Positions 27,106 to 35,916 of a DNA stretch of 64,000 bases are shown one piece after another. Numbering within the stretch: the first letter of the stretch is position 1; each line of letters opens with the position of its first letter. Position numbers and translations under genes: made by a program. This DNA comes from Bacteroidota bacterium (GTDB lineage Bacteria; Bacteroidota; Bacteroidia; Chitinophagales; Chitinophagaceae): NCBI GenBank assembly GCA_018266455.1, contig JAFEAJ010000005.1, positions 62,001 through 126,000 of the forward strand. The letters are read 5' to 3'. Below the pieces are notes generated by a model. It saw only the letters and a list, made by a program, of their open reading frames with translations. It had not been told where the DNA came from and ran no database searches.

Positions 27106-28722
27106 TTACTTGACCAGCCACACATCCTGGTTAATATCATCGCTCCCCCCATACTGGCTTTGTAAGGCCGCCTGCAAATTGGTGCCATTTGCTGTAATTT
27201 CATTGGTGGGGTATTGCCATCTTCTCGGGATCACACCCCCATTGCCTGTGCCTGCCCCTGCGCTAAACACAGGAACACCTGTCCTTCTCCATTGGTAATA
27301 GGCCTGGTAGCCAGAATTGCGTGCATAAGCCAGGTATTTTTGCAATAAGATTTGAGCCAGGCCGGTTGCATTGTCCCCTGCATATTTAACAGCAGGCTGA
27401 TTGAAATATGTGCTAAAAGGGAAATGTACAGTATAGGTAATCTCATTACCGGCAGGGCCTTGCAACGTAACAGTATTAGCTCCATCAACAATGCCGTAGA
27501 AAGCAAACTGTGCAGTAACCCCTTTTTGGTACCAGTCTGCCGAGTATCCTGTCGCTACGCTACCTGTTATCCAGCCCCTGTTCATGGCTTCTGCTATACA
27601 GAAGCAAACTTCCGGATAGCTCAGGATATATGTTGGTTCACCGGCAAGGTTGCTTGGGTTATAAAAATGGTTCCTGTTGAATAAAGAAACTTTGGCATCT
27701 ACTATTCCATGGTTGATCAGGGTGGCCATTGTGCTTAAGTCCATGCCCGATGGAGCGCCGACATAAGATTGATAAGCAGTATCTGCAAAGCCAAGGCCGC
27801 GGGCCGGTTCGCCGAGCACCATACAACGCAGGTCATTGAGCTGGCCAAGAGTAGTTTCTAAAGTTTGAGCGAGATTTATTCGCAATTGATTATTGCCAAG
27901 ATTGGTGAAATTGTCAGGGTAATAATTGAAGTTGTTGTTGTAAACATATTGCAAATTGTCGTCATTGCTTGTAAAGATTGGGTACTGTGCCGGGTTGTTG
28001 AAAATATTTGCAAAACGCCCGGGAATATTTAAATCGGCATCGGTTGTGGCCCTTTTGCTTAGTTCTATCAATATCCTTAGCTGATAACTGTTCACCACCT
28101 TCTGCCACTCTATCAAAGCATCTCTTGGTGTTAAAGGATTTGATAGCCTTTCCTTGTAATAAAAATCTCCTGAAAATTCAAGGAACCCGTTCTGGATAAA
28201 TCCTGACAACAAAGTATTAGCGCTATCTAACCAAAGCAGGCACTGCTTGAAAATATCATGCTGGGTATCATATTTAGGGGTCGTATTTGCTAAACCCTGC
28301 AAGGCTTCAGTCATTGGTAAATCCCCTACTTTTTCTGACATATCCACAAAAAAGAATGCCCGGAAAAATAGACCCAGTGCATGATAAGGGTTATTATCTG
28401 ACCCAGCTAACCTTCTCGCTTCAGCTTCCATTGCAAGAACATTGTACAAATTGCCATAATCAAGGGAAGCGCTCCCAGTCCAGTATTGGTTACTCCCATA
28501 ATAGGTGTAATTAGAGCAATAGAACTGGCATTGTTTATCTGCATCACCTCCCGGATAAGTATGAATATTATCCAAAATAGATTTAAGGACGATGCCCGGA
28601 GGGACCTTACCAAGGTTCGGCTGATTTGAATTTTGTGAATACTGATCAAACTTTTTCGAACAGCCAGTTATAATCAAAATGGCTGCCAGGGCAAGTGTGA
28701 TGGAAAATTTTATTGATTTCAT
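27106..28722 (-). CDS. SusD/RagB-family outer-membrane substrate-binding lipoprotein
   Basis: A 538-residue lipoprotein (lipobox in ILIITGCSKKFDQ) of the SusD-like fold, built largely of TPR-like helices: AYHALGLFFRAFFF-type pairing, DALIEWQKVVNSYQLRILIELSKR, and a late YPEVCFCIAEAMNRGW. SusD proteins cap the SusC barrel and capture ligand at the cell surface. The start was placed at MKSIKFSITL, where the signal peptide begins. It directly follows susC (45 nt). In polysaccharide loci SusD binds glycans; here no glycoside hydrolase accompanies it and phosphonate genes do, so the ligand may carry a phosphonate group. Confidence 0.92.
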   Translation of the reverse strand: MKSIKFSITLALAAILIITGCSKKFDQYSQNSNQPNLGKVPPGIVLKSILDNIHTYPGGDADKQCQFYCSNYTYYGSNQYWTGSASLDYGNLYNVLAMEAEARRLAGSDNNPYHALGLFFRAFFFVDMSEKVGDLPMTEALQGLANTTPKYDTQHDIFKQCLLWLDSANTLLSGFIQNGFLEFSGDFYYKERLSNPLTPRDALIEWQKVVNSYQLRILIELSKRATTDADLNIPGRFANIFNNPAQYPIFTSNDDNLQYVYNNNFNYYPDNFTNLGNNQLRINLAQTLETTLGQLNDLRCMVLGEPARGLGFADTAYQSYVGAPSGMDLSTMATLINHGIVDAKVSLFNRNHFYNPSNLAGEPTYILSYPEVCFCIAEAMNRGWITGSVATGYSADWYQKGVTAQFAFYGIVDGANTVTLQGPAGNEITYTVHFPFSTYFNQPAVKYAGDNATGLAQILLQKYLAYARNSGYQAYYQWRRTGVPVFSAGAGTGNGGVIPRRWQYPTNEITANGTNLQAALQSQYGGSDDINQDVWLVK

Positions 28723-28766
28723 ATAAATAAATTCTTTTGGTTTTGAAATACTTTGCAAGTCCGTAA

Positions 28767-31700
28767 TTAGAAAACAATGTTAACATTCAGCCCATAGCTC
28801 CTGGTGGTTGGTGTTTGCAGGTTGTACTCCAGGCTTCTTCCGCCAAATTGGTCACGACCAGGATACTGGTCAACATCAATATCATGGAAATCTTTATGGA
28901 AGAAATACAATAAATTCCTGCCAACCAGTGAAACATCAATTTTGCTGATAAAAGTCTTTTGTAGCATTTTGCCAGGCAAAGTATAAGTAAGCACCACTTC
29001 ACGCAATTTTGCATAGGTTTTTGTTGTAGATACATGTTCGGCATCGTTATAATAGCTGCTAACAAAATCCTGTATCCATTGGGTTGCTGTTAGATTTGGC
29101 ATGTAGCTAAGCGATTTGCCGTTTGTAATGACCCCAGTGGTAGGATCGTACGCAATTTGATCCGAGCCTCCTTGCACCTGAACCATATTGCCGCTTAACA
29201 TGGGTTTTCCATTGGCAACTGCACCTGCATATCCCGGGTCTCCCCAATGCTGAGACTCATATAAACGCGCCTGGCCAATTATCCCTTCATTTGTTTCTGC
29301 GCCACGGCCTCCTTCATATAATTTTCTCTTTACCCTGTCCTGAATACGCCCTCCTACCATTCCGTCAAACTGGAACGAAAGGCTAAATGACTTATAGCTA
29401 AACCTGTTGTTGATTGCCCAGGCCCAGTCAGGATCAGCATGGCCGATATACTGGGCTTTTGGCAGGTAAATTGGGAAGCCAGACTCGTCCACAATAACTT
29501 TTCCATCGGGTGTTTTAGCCTCGAACCCTGTAAATAACCTATCTACTCTATCCCCTATTTTATCAGGATAACCAGTACCGTTAGACTGCTCCCTCACCCC
29601 CCCGGCAAAAGCTGCAAAAACTTCTTTATATGTTGACCAATTCAACAGCACGTCCCAGCGGAAGCCTGTTGCCGTTTGAATAGGATTCCCGGTAACAGAA
29701 ATTTCCCCACCCGTTCTTTTGGTTGTTAAGCCATTTGTGGTATAATATGACAGGCCGCTGGTTTCGGATACATATTGATTAGAAATTTGAGGGCCATCTT
29801 TATATTGAAAATAAGTGAGGCTTAGGCCAAGCCTGTTTGCCAAGAACCTGACGTCCATCCCTACTTCGGAATTGCTTCTTGAAGTTGGTTTTATTTTTCC
29901 ATCTATTACATAAGTAGGAGCGATTACCCCAATCTGATTATTGTAAGTATAAGATGAAGTGTAGAATGGCGTTGCTAACCCATAAGACGGGCCATCATAA
30001 GGCGTATAATAGGAATTGCCATAGCCCACAGGTGAACTTGCTCCCAATTGCTGGAATGATGTGCCAATGAACGGCGAAGTGCCACCGTCCTTAACATTGG
30101 TATAGCCGCCCCTTACCTTTAAGAAGGTAATTGCAGCAGGCAAATTAATATAATCAGACAGTGCAGAGCTGATTGTTACAGATGGGAAGAAGTACCCATT
30201 ATGCCCTGACGGCAATGCTGAGGTTTTATCATATCTCCCGGTTGTGGAAACCGTAAAATATTTTTTATAGGTCAGGTCAACTGAATAGTATGCACTCATA
30301 CTTAACAGGTTTGATGCATAAGAAAATGAGCGGACAGGCAGCACTGAGTTGGTAAAAGTGTAAAGCTCAGGAACAATCAGTTGGTTTGTGCTGTTGTAGC
30401 TCGAAGTAAATTTCATGTTGCGGGCAGATGCACCTGCATTCACTGTTAAAGAAATGCCAGAGTTGCTGATGTCTTCTTTATTGTACGTAAGCAAAAGCTC
30501 AGTATTGTTTTCCCACAGGTCGCGACGGTCTTCACGATAATTGCCGCGGTTATGCTCATCACCATAAGGGTGTGCGGACCAGGGTTCTTTTTCGGTTCTT
30601 AGCACATTATAAGTAGTAATATTAGATCTCAGCATCACATTCAAATCAGGAGTAATTTTATAATTCGCTGCGGCCCAGCCATACAGGTCATTTTTATAAT
30701 GTCCCCTCAACCATGCATAGCTCATGAAATAAGGGTTCTGGTATCTTTTGTATTCGACGAACATAGATTGAATGCCTTCTTTACCAGGTTGCCAGATCGC
30801 TTTGATTTTTGGGTCCAACACATTCCAGTCAGCGCCAGTCCACAGGTCAATGTCATAGATGATGCTGTTTGGGCCATAAGCCACATCGGGAATATTTGGC
30901 GTGAACTGGCGATTGTAATTGATGTTCCCTTCAAGCCTGAACTTATTGTTGACATTAAAGCTCTCTACCAAATTGAAGTTGACAGTATTCAATCCTGTAT
31001 TAGGCGTGATGCCTGTTTGCCGGGTGCTTGTAACGGAAATTCTCACATTATTCTTATCAGTGGCAGAAGAGAAGTTGATATTATTTGTTGTTAATAATCC
31101 GGTATGCAAAAAATTCTGCAAATTGTCTTTGCCTCTTGAAACCCATGGAGTAGGTTGGATGTGCGTGTTGTGTACAGAACCATCGCCAAATGTGTAGGTA
31201 TAGGTTTGGGTCGGATCATATTTCCCATCAAACTGGGGAAGCATATATCCTGCATCCAGCCTTGGGCCCCAAACATCGTAGTCTTCATCGTTCACCCCGT
31301 CAACAGAGTTGCCATTGCTGTTATAATCACCAAAAGCATATTTTTGGTTATCGCCGCCTCCATACTGGTTCTGAACCCGTGGGATAGCAATAAATCCTTT
31401 ATTAAATTGGGTGCTGCTATTTATTTCAACAGTAAAACCTTTAGCATTTTTCTTAGCTCTTTTGGTCGTAATCAAAATAGCCCCATTAATACCACGGCTT
31501 CCGTATAGCGCCGCCGCAGTAGGGCCTTTTAACACCGTGTAGGTTTCAATATCATCTGGGCTGATGTTCCAAGTGTCTGAATTAATGGGAATACCATCTA
31601 CAACATAAAAATTAAGCGGAGACCCCCTCAACAAAACGGTAGGCGATGCCAATAATTCCTGGTTGATCCCGATATTCAAACCTGCAACCTTACCCACTAA

Positions 31701-32135
31701 GCCGTCTACAGGGTTAGGTTCGCGTGCTTTTAATAGATCTTCGCCTTTTACTTCCTGTACCGCATAACCAATTCTTTTTACCTCTTTCTTAATACCCAAA
31801 GCTGTAACCACAACTTCGTTCAAATTCTTAGCATCTGTAGTAACAGAAACATTAAGGCTATTTCCTGAAACAGTGACTTCCTGTGTGGTGATGCCCACAC
31901 CGGTTATCACCAGCACATCCCCCTCTTTTGCCTTGATGGAAAATCTTCCATCAATGTTGGTAGCTGTCCCAAGCTTTGTGCCTTTCACTAAAATTGTCGC
32001 GCCTGCAACCGGCGACTGGTCAGCTTTTGAGAGGATTTGCCCCGTAATGTTTTTTTGCGCAAAGGAAAGAATCGGCAACGACAAGGCAAACAATATTGCC
32101 ATCACCCCTTTGATAAAAGGTTGTTTTTTCAACAT
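28767..32135 (-). CDS. SusC/RagA-family TonB-dependent outer-membrane transporter
   Basis: A 1122-residue outer-membrane importer. After a signal peptide (ILFALSLPILSFAQ) comes a carboxypeptidase-like regulatory domain (NITGQILSKADQSPVAGATI to about residue 105), a TonB-box-like EVVVTALG, a plug domain (GKVAGLNIG, SPLNFYVVDGIPI, LKGPTAAALYGSRGINGAIL), and a C-terminal beta barrel ending in aromatic YGLNVNIVF. It is energised by TonB and pairs with the SusD gene 45 nt downstream. It follows an XRE-cupin regulator gene and heads the block leading to phnA, phnY and phnW. Confidence 0.95.
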   Translation of the reverse strand: MLKKQPFIKGVMAILFALSLPILSFAQKNITGQILSKADQSPVAGATILVKGTKLGTATNIDGRFSIKAKEGDVLVITGVGITTQEVTVSGNSLNVSVTTDAKNLNEVVVTALGIKKEVKRIGYAVQEVKGEDLLKAREPNPVDGLVGKVAGLNIGINQELLASPTVLLRGSPLNFYVVDGIPINSDTWNISPDDIETYTVLKGPTAAALYGSRGINGAILITTKRAKKNAKGFTVEINSSTQFNKGFIAIPRVQNQYGGGDNQKYAFGDYNSNGNSVDGVNDEDYDVWGPRLDAGYMLPQFDGKYDPTQTYTYTFGDGSVHNTHIQPTPWVSRGKDNLQNFLHTGLLTTNNINFSSATDKNNVRISVTSTRQTGITPNTGLNTVNFNLVESFNVNNKFRLEGNINYNRQFTPNIPDVAYGPNSIIYDIDLWTGADWNVLDPKIKAIWQPGKEGIQSMFVEYKRYQNPYFMSYAWLRGHYKNDLYGWAAANYKITPDLNVMLRSNITTYNVLRTEKEPWSAHPYGDEHNRGNYREDRRDLWENNTELLLTYNKEDISNSGISLTVNAGASARNMKFTSSYNSTNQLIVPELYTFTNSVLPVRSFSYASNLLSMSAYYSVDLTYKKYFTVSTTGRYDKTSALPSGHNGYFFPSVTISSALSDYINLPAAITFLKVRGGYTNVKDGGTSPFIGTSFQQLGASSPVGYGNSYYTPYDGPSYGLATPFYTSSYTYNNQIGVIAPTYVIDGKIKPTSRSNSEVGMDVRFLANRLGLSLTYFQYKDGPQISNQYVSETSGLSYYTTNGLTTKRTGGEISVTGNPIQTATGFRWDVLLNWSTYKEVFAAFAGGVREQSNGTGYPDKIGDRVDRLFTGFEAKTPDGKVIVDESGFPIYLPKAQYIGHADPDWAWAINNRFSYKSFSLSFQFDGMVGGRIQDRVKRKLYEGGRGAETNEGIIGQARLYESQHWGDPGYAGAVANGKPMLSGNMVQVQGGSDQIAYDPTTGVITNGKSLSYMPNLTATQWIQDFVSSYYNDAEHVSTTKTYAKLREVVLTYTLPGKMLQKTFISKIDVSLVGRNLLYFFHKDFHDIDVDQYPGRDQFGGRSLEYNLQTPTTRSYGLNVNIVF

Positions 32136-32233
32136 AACAGTTAGTTTTTTAATGAATACTTTTAAACCATTTGGCGAAACTACGCCACTAATGTGAACGG
32201 AAAGTTAAGGGAATTTTATTTAAACATCATCAA

Positions 32234-32267
32234 TTGTTAACAAATACTATACAAAAGTTCAGTATTT
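32234..32267. promoter_or_regulatory. Candidate operator region upstream of susC
   Basis: A perfect 10-bp palindrome TTGTTAACAA (32234-32243) is next to an inverted pair AAATACT (32242-32248) and AGTATTT (32261-32267). They lie about 100-130 nt upstream of the susC ATG, in the only sizeable gap (184 nt) between the regulator and susC. Symmetry of this kind fits a dimeric regulator such as the XRE protein. Function is inferred. Confidence 0.35.
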
Positions 32268-32271
32268 ATTA

Positions 32272-32290
32272 AACCCTCTCTGGCAGGGTT
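32272..32290 (-). terminator. Weak hairpin after the XRE-cupin gene
   Basis: AACCCT (32272-32277) pairs with AGGGTT (32285-32290) around a 7-nt loop, and the minus strand continues TTAATAAATA. The stem is short, so this may be an attenuator or partial terminator between the regulator gene and susC. Confidence 0.3.
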
Positions 32291-32319
32291 ATGCGTGCCT
32301 TAGCGCACCGTATGGGTTG

Positions 32320-32889
32320 TCAAAAAAGATAAACTACCAAAATCACTGCTTCCCCCGGGCCAATGTTTTTGAGCCTGTGCGGCGCCCTGCCGTCAAAAAA
32401 CAACGCATCTCCCTGTTCCAGCACAAATTTTTCGTTTTTTACCTGGTATTCTATCTTTCCTTTTAAAATGTATTTGCACTCAAAAGCATCTGTCCGGATC
32501 ATCAGTTTCCTGGAGGCATTTTTTTCAAGTTCCAGCAACACCACATCCACCGTTTGCGAATTAACATTCCCCACGAGCATCCTTTTATACGAAAACCCTT
32601 TTACCGGTTCTTTTTTAAACGCCTTTGCTTCTCCTTTCCTCACAATCAAAACCCCGCGTTTATTAAAATGGTCGTGCATGTCCTCAAAAAATGTTTTCAG
32701 GTCTTCTTCCAGTGAATGGATAATGTTGAACAGCACGGGCAGGGAGGGGACAGTGCGGTTGTTCTCGATCTGCGAGATCAGGCCCTTGCTTACACCTGCT
32801 TTGGAAGCAAGTTCTTCCAGCGTGGTTTTTTTTTGCAACCGCTTTTCTTTTATTTTATCCCCTATCAACAAAATCAGTTCCTGGTTCAT
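32320..32889 (-). CDS. XRE-family regulator with C-terminal cupin domain
   Basis: A 189-residue transcription factor. The N-terminal helix-turn-helix (residues ~8-62: KIKEKRLQKKTTLEELASKAG then VSKGLISQIENNRTVPS) is followed by a cupin fold (about 110-185: FECKYILKGKIEYQVKNEKF, LEQGDALFFDGRAPHRLKN). Proteins of this design bind a small metabolite in the cupin and switch genes of its metabolism; many sense amino-group or organic acid compounds. Placed between the YncE/phosphoesterase gene and susC, it is the likely local regulator of the phosphonate block. Whether it activates or represses cannot be read from sequence. Confidence 0.9.
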   Translation of the reverse strand: MNQELILLIGDKIKEKRLQKKTTLEELASKAGVSKGLISQIENNRTVPSLPVLFNIIHSLEEDLKTFFEDMHDHFNKRGVLIVRKGEAKAFKKEPVKGFSYKRMLVGNVNSQTVDVVLLELEKNASRKLMIRTDAFECKYILKGKIEYQVKNEKFVLEQGDALFFDGRAPHRLKNIGPGEAVILVVYLF

Positions 32890-32935
32890 GATGTTCAGTT
32901 TTTATTTTTAAAAGGCCCTGAAGGCATTTCCAGCA

Positions 32936-35374
32936 TCAGTCCCTCTCTTTATCTTTATCGGCAACCAAAACAAATGCGCTTCTTTTTGGAGAGGGCATTT
33001 TGCTTTGTTGCCCTTTTACAGATTTCCATACTATTTCGTTCAGCAATAGATCCGGTATCCTGTCGGCTCTTGAAAAATCAAATTTTTCTGACTGCCGGGC
33101 ATCTTCATCCCATGCCGTATTTCTCGCGCCCAGGTCCACTTCGGCAGGAAGCGCAATGAACGGTTTATAATCGGGCTCATGCTGAAAACAGTTCCACATT
33201 GGTACGGCTGCGGCATCATACTGGCTCATGGGCGGGAGGCCGAGCACCAGCTCGATGGTGCGCAACATGGAAGACGTGGAATATGCTGTATGGACCACTG
33301 TGTGCCTTTTAATATAAGGGCTGGCAATGTAGGCTGTCGACCGGTGCGCATCAACATGGTCAGGGCCATCCTGGGCATCGTCTTCCAAAACAAAGATGGC
33401 TGTCTCGTTCCAAATAGGGCTGTGTGAAATATGGCTTACCAGCCTTCCTAAGGCCAGGTCATTATCGGCTACATAGGCAATAGGCGTCCAGTCGCCCCTG
33501 CTGGCGCCTGAAGTGTGGTCATTGGGAAGATAAACCGTATTGAAATGAGGGACCGCGTTAATGGCGATGAGGGAATCGAAATCGTGTTCGAATATTTTTT
33601 CCCGATAAACATCGGTAATGTCTAAATTCCACCCGGGATATTGTGCACAATAATTGGTTTTTTCTTTTAGCACCGGCAATGTGGGAAAGCCATTGTCCAT
33701 AAATTCCCCATAATTACGGAAAGAAATGCCAGCGCGGTTACAATAATCCCAAATAAACCCTTTCGTGGGGTTTGCCACGGGCGCCCCTCCGTCAAAATCA
33801 TAGGTGCCGCCACGCCCGCTATAGTTGGAAGGCCAGTTTTTTTCTACATAATCTGTGGCATAGGCTGCCATTGACCAGTTGTGGCCATCTGCGCTCACTT
33901 CAGCATCAACATAAAAATTATCCAACAGCACAAATTCCCCTGCCAATGCATGCTCATTGGGCGTAACTTTTTTTCCGAAAATGCAAAGGCTGGTGTCCCC
34001 ATTCCCCTGTGGCATATCGCCAAGCACCTGGTCGTAGGTCCTGTTTTCTTTGAGCACATAAAACACATATTTGATCGGGGATGCCCTGCCCATTTTCATT
34101 GGAATAGGATTGTTTGTTTCTCCTGCAGCCATTGTTTCTTTTTGTTTGGTGAATGGCGTGTTTTGATAAACCTGCTTTGTATATGCCTGCAAAGCTTTCG
34201 CCCCAGGCACATGGATAAGCGATAAAGTTCCATGGAACATGTTGCTGATGTATTGTGCCGATATTCCTGTGTTGCTTTTTTTATAAGCCGAGGCCGATAT
34301 TTTTTTCCCGGGTTGGGGGCCATTGCTGTTTGGCATGGATGACATGCCCTTTCCGTTCAGCACCAAAATAAGGTTGCCCAGCGCCTTCACGCCTGTGGGG
34401 TACCAGCCTGTGGGGATAAATCCTTTTGGCTTGCTGTGGCCGGGATCTGAAACATCAAAAACAGCGAGGCAATTGTTGTCTGCATTGGCAATGTATAGTG
34501 TCTTGTTGTCTGCAGAAAGCGCCACACTATTTGTTGTTGAACCAATGAGCGATGTAGGGTACAATGCTGCATTTAAGGTTTCCACAACTTCTCTTTTCCG
34601 GGTATTTATTACAGAAACCGCATTTGCATTAGCATCTGCCACGTACAGCCATTTTCCATTGCTGCTTACGGCCATATCCGTTGGGTGGCTTTCTGTGGAA
34701 ATGGAATCAATCAGCACCTTTTTTTGTGTGTCAAAAACCCATGCTTTCGATCCCCCCCATGAGCTTATATAAAGCTCCGGCCATTTCGGGTTCAGGATGC
34801 AAGTGTACGCTTTGCCCGAAAGGCCTACGTGAAGAATGGGTTTCATTGTTTTAATATCGCATACATACAAAGCGTTATTTTCTTTAGTTACCGCATAAAG
34901 CAAATGTTTCTTTTCATCAACAGCGAGGCCTGTCGCTCCAATATTTTCCTTTGGCCATGGCTTGCCAAGAAGTATGCTGTCTTTGTTAATGAGCCTGTTG
35001 CCTTTTAATATGTAACGGATGACCATGTTGTCATTTCCCCCTGAAGCATAGAGATAGCGGGAATTTTTTCCAAAAGCGAGCCCAAGCCAGGCCCTGGCTA
35101 CTGCCGACTGTTGCAATAATTTTTTTTCTTTGAGGCTGACCAGGTCGATGCATTGTTTGCCATTGCCATTATCAGTAACAGCCAGGTAATTGCCACCTGG
35201 TGAAACGGCCATGTTCAGCGGAAGGTCTGAGCTCAGCATAATTGAACTGCCGGCAGGGGTGAGCGACCAGCCATTGGGCAGTTTGATCTGTTCTGCCGGC
35301 AACTGTGCCACTGCATTATTTCCTATTAATAAAAAAAAAGCACAGGCAATCGTGAAAAAATATTGCATAATCAA
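32936..35374 (-). CDS. Secreted YncE-like beta-propeller fused to an alkaline-phosphatase-superfamily phosphoesterase
   Basis: An 812-residue exported protein (signal peptide FFTIACAFFLLIGNNAVAQ). Residues ~50-345 form a YncE/lactonase-type beta-propeller with repeated blades (MAVSPGGNYLAV, VAVDEKKHLLYAVT-like, MAVSSNGKWLYVADANANAV, VALSADNKTLYIANADNN). Residues ~430-760 are a phosphoesterase domain: YVFYVLKENRTYDQVLGDM, DNFYVDAEVSADGHNW, FVLEDDAQDGPDHVDAHRS. The ENRTYDQ motif is typical of the phospholipase C/acid phosphatase branch. It precedes the XRE regulator gene by 46 nt and so likely shares its transcript. A surface or periplasmic role in cutting phospho- or phosphonoesters fits the locus. 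Confidence 0.87.
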   Translation of the reverse strand: MIMQYFFTIACAFFLLIGNNAVAQLPAEQIKLPNGWSLTPAGSSIMLSSDLPLNMAVSPGGNYLAVTDNGNGKQCIDLVSLKEKKLLQQSAVARAWLGLAFGKNSRYLYASGGNDNMVIRYILKGNRLINKDSILLGKPWPKENIGATGLAVDEKKHLLYAVTKENNALYVCDIKTMKPILHVGLSGKAYTCILNPKWPELYISSWGGSKAWVFDTQKKVLIDSISTESHPTDMAVSSNGKWLYVADANANAVSVINTRKREVVETLNAALYPTSLIGSTTNSVALSADNKTLYIANADNNCLAVFDVSDPGHSKPKGFIPTGWYPTGVKALGNLILVLNGKGMSSMPNSNGPQPGKKISASAYKKSNTGISAQYISNMFHGTLSLIHVPGAKALQAYTKQVYQNTPFTKQKETMAAGETNNPIPMKMGRASPIKYVFYVLKENRTYDQVLGDMPQGNGDTSLCIFGKKVTPNEHALAGEFVLLDNFYVDAEVSADGHNWSMAAYATDYVEKNWPSNYSGRGGTYDFDGGAPVANPTKGFIWDYCNRAGISFRNYGEFMDNGFPTLPVLKEKTNYCAQYPGWNLDITDVYREKIFEHDFDSLIAINAVPHFNTVYLPNDHTSGASRGDWTPIAYVADNDLALGRLVSHISHSPIWNETAIFVLEDDAQDGPDHVDAHRSTAYIASPYIKRHTVVHTAYSTSSMLRTIELVLGLPPMSQYDAAAVPMWNCFQHEPDYKPFIALPAEVDLGARNTAWDEDARQSEKFDFSRADRIPDLLLNEIVWKSVKGQQSKMPSPKRSAFVLVADKDKERD

Positions 35375-35641
35375 TTTTGTACGCCTTAAATAGTACTAAA
35401 TGAAGCAAATCAAAATCATGCTGGTATAACAAAGTAATAAAAAAAGCCGTTTCCAAAAAATTTCCATAAACAGTGGAAACCTTTTCATCAATAATATCAA
35501 CGCCATTTCCTCATCGTGTTCCACGGAGAATGAACAACCATACCTCCCTTTGAAAAAAAATTCATCTATCGGTGATAATTTCTTAACCGCGCCGTAATGT
35601 TCGCGTCATATACAGTAAAGAACTTTGATAAATGATTTGAT

Positions 35642-35914
35642 ATGAGCAAACGTTATGTTGAAGTTGCAGTGATTTCGAATGCACATCCCGGGATTTTCAG
35701 TTGCCGGGCAGAAGAATTAACAAACTATGTCAAAAGCATTTCCCCGCGTATTCTCATTCTTAACGTCGACATTATTAACAGCCGGCAGAATAGTAAGCGT
35801 TTCTTTCCTTTCTCACATATTTCAGTATTGAAAGAAATTTTACAGATGATGCACCAATACAGTAATAATCAAGATCGGGAAACTCAGTTTTTTTCTAATC
35901 CTTGTAATTATTAA
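35642..35914 (+). pseudogene. Truncated, degenerate metallophosphatase (UDP-2,3-diacylglucosamine hydrolase-like)
   Basis: Ninety residues that align by eye with the N-terminus of Bacteroidota LpxH-like calcineurin-type phosphatases: RYVEVAVISNAHPGIF, AEELTNYVKSISPRILIL, NVDIIN, SKRFFPFSHISVLKEILQMM. Family members read ISDVHLGT and NGDIID at these places, so two metal-binding Asp residues are altered here (ISN for ISD, NVD for NGD). The match stops near residue 75 and the usual ~270-residue length is lost. The stop codon is 2 nt before the glycosyltransferase start, suggesting a deletion that removed the catalytic core. Inactive on this evidence. Confidence 0.7.
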
Positions 35915-35916
35915 AT

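Noticed and set aside
28776..28786. TTAACATT-type sequence as another Pho-type site
   Set aside because: It is a single copy inside the 3' end of susC, without the 22-bp partner.
30699..31094. A 131-residue plus-strand frame
   Set aside because: It lies wholly within and antisense to the susC barrel region and has no recognisable start context or motif.
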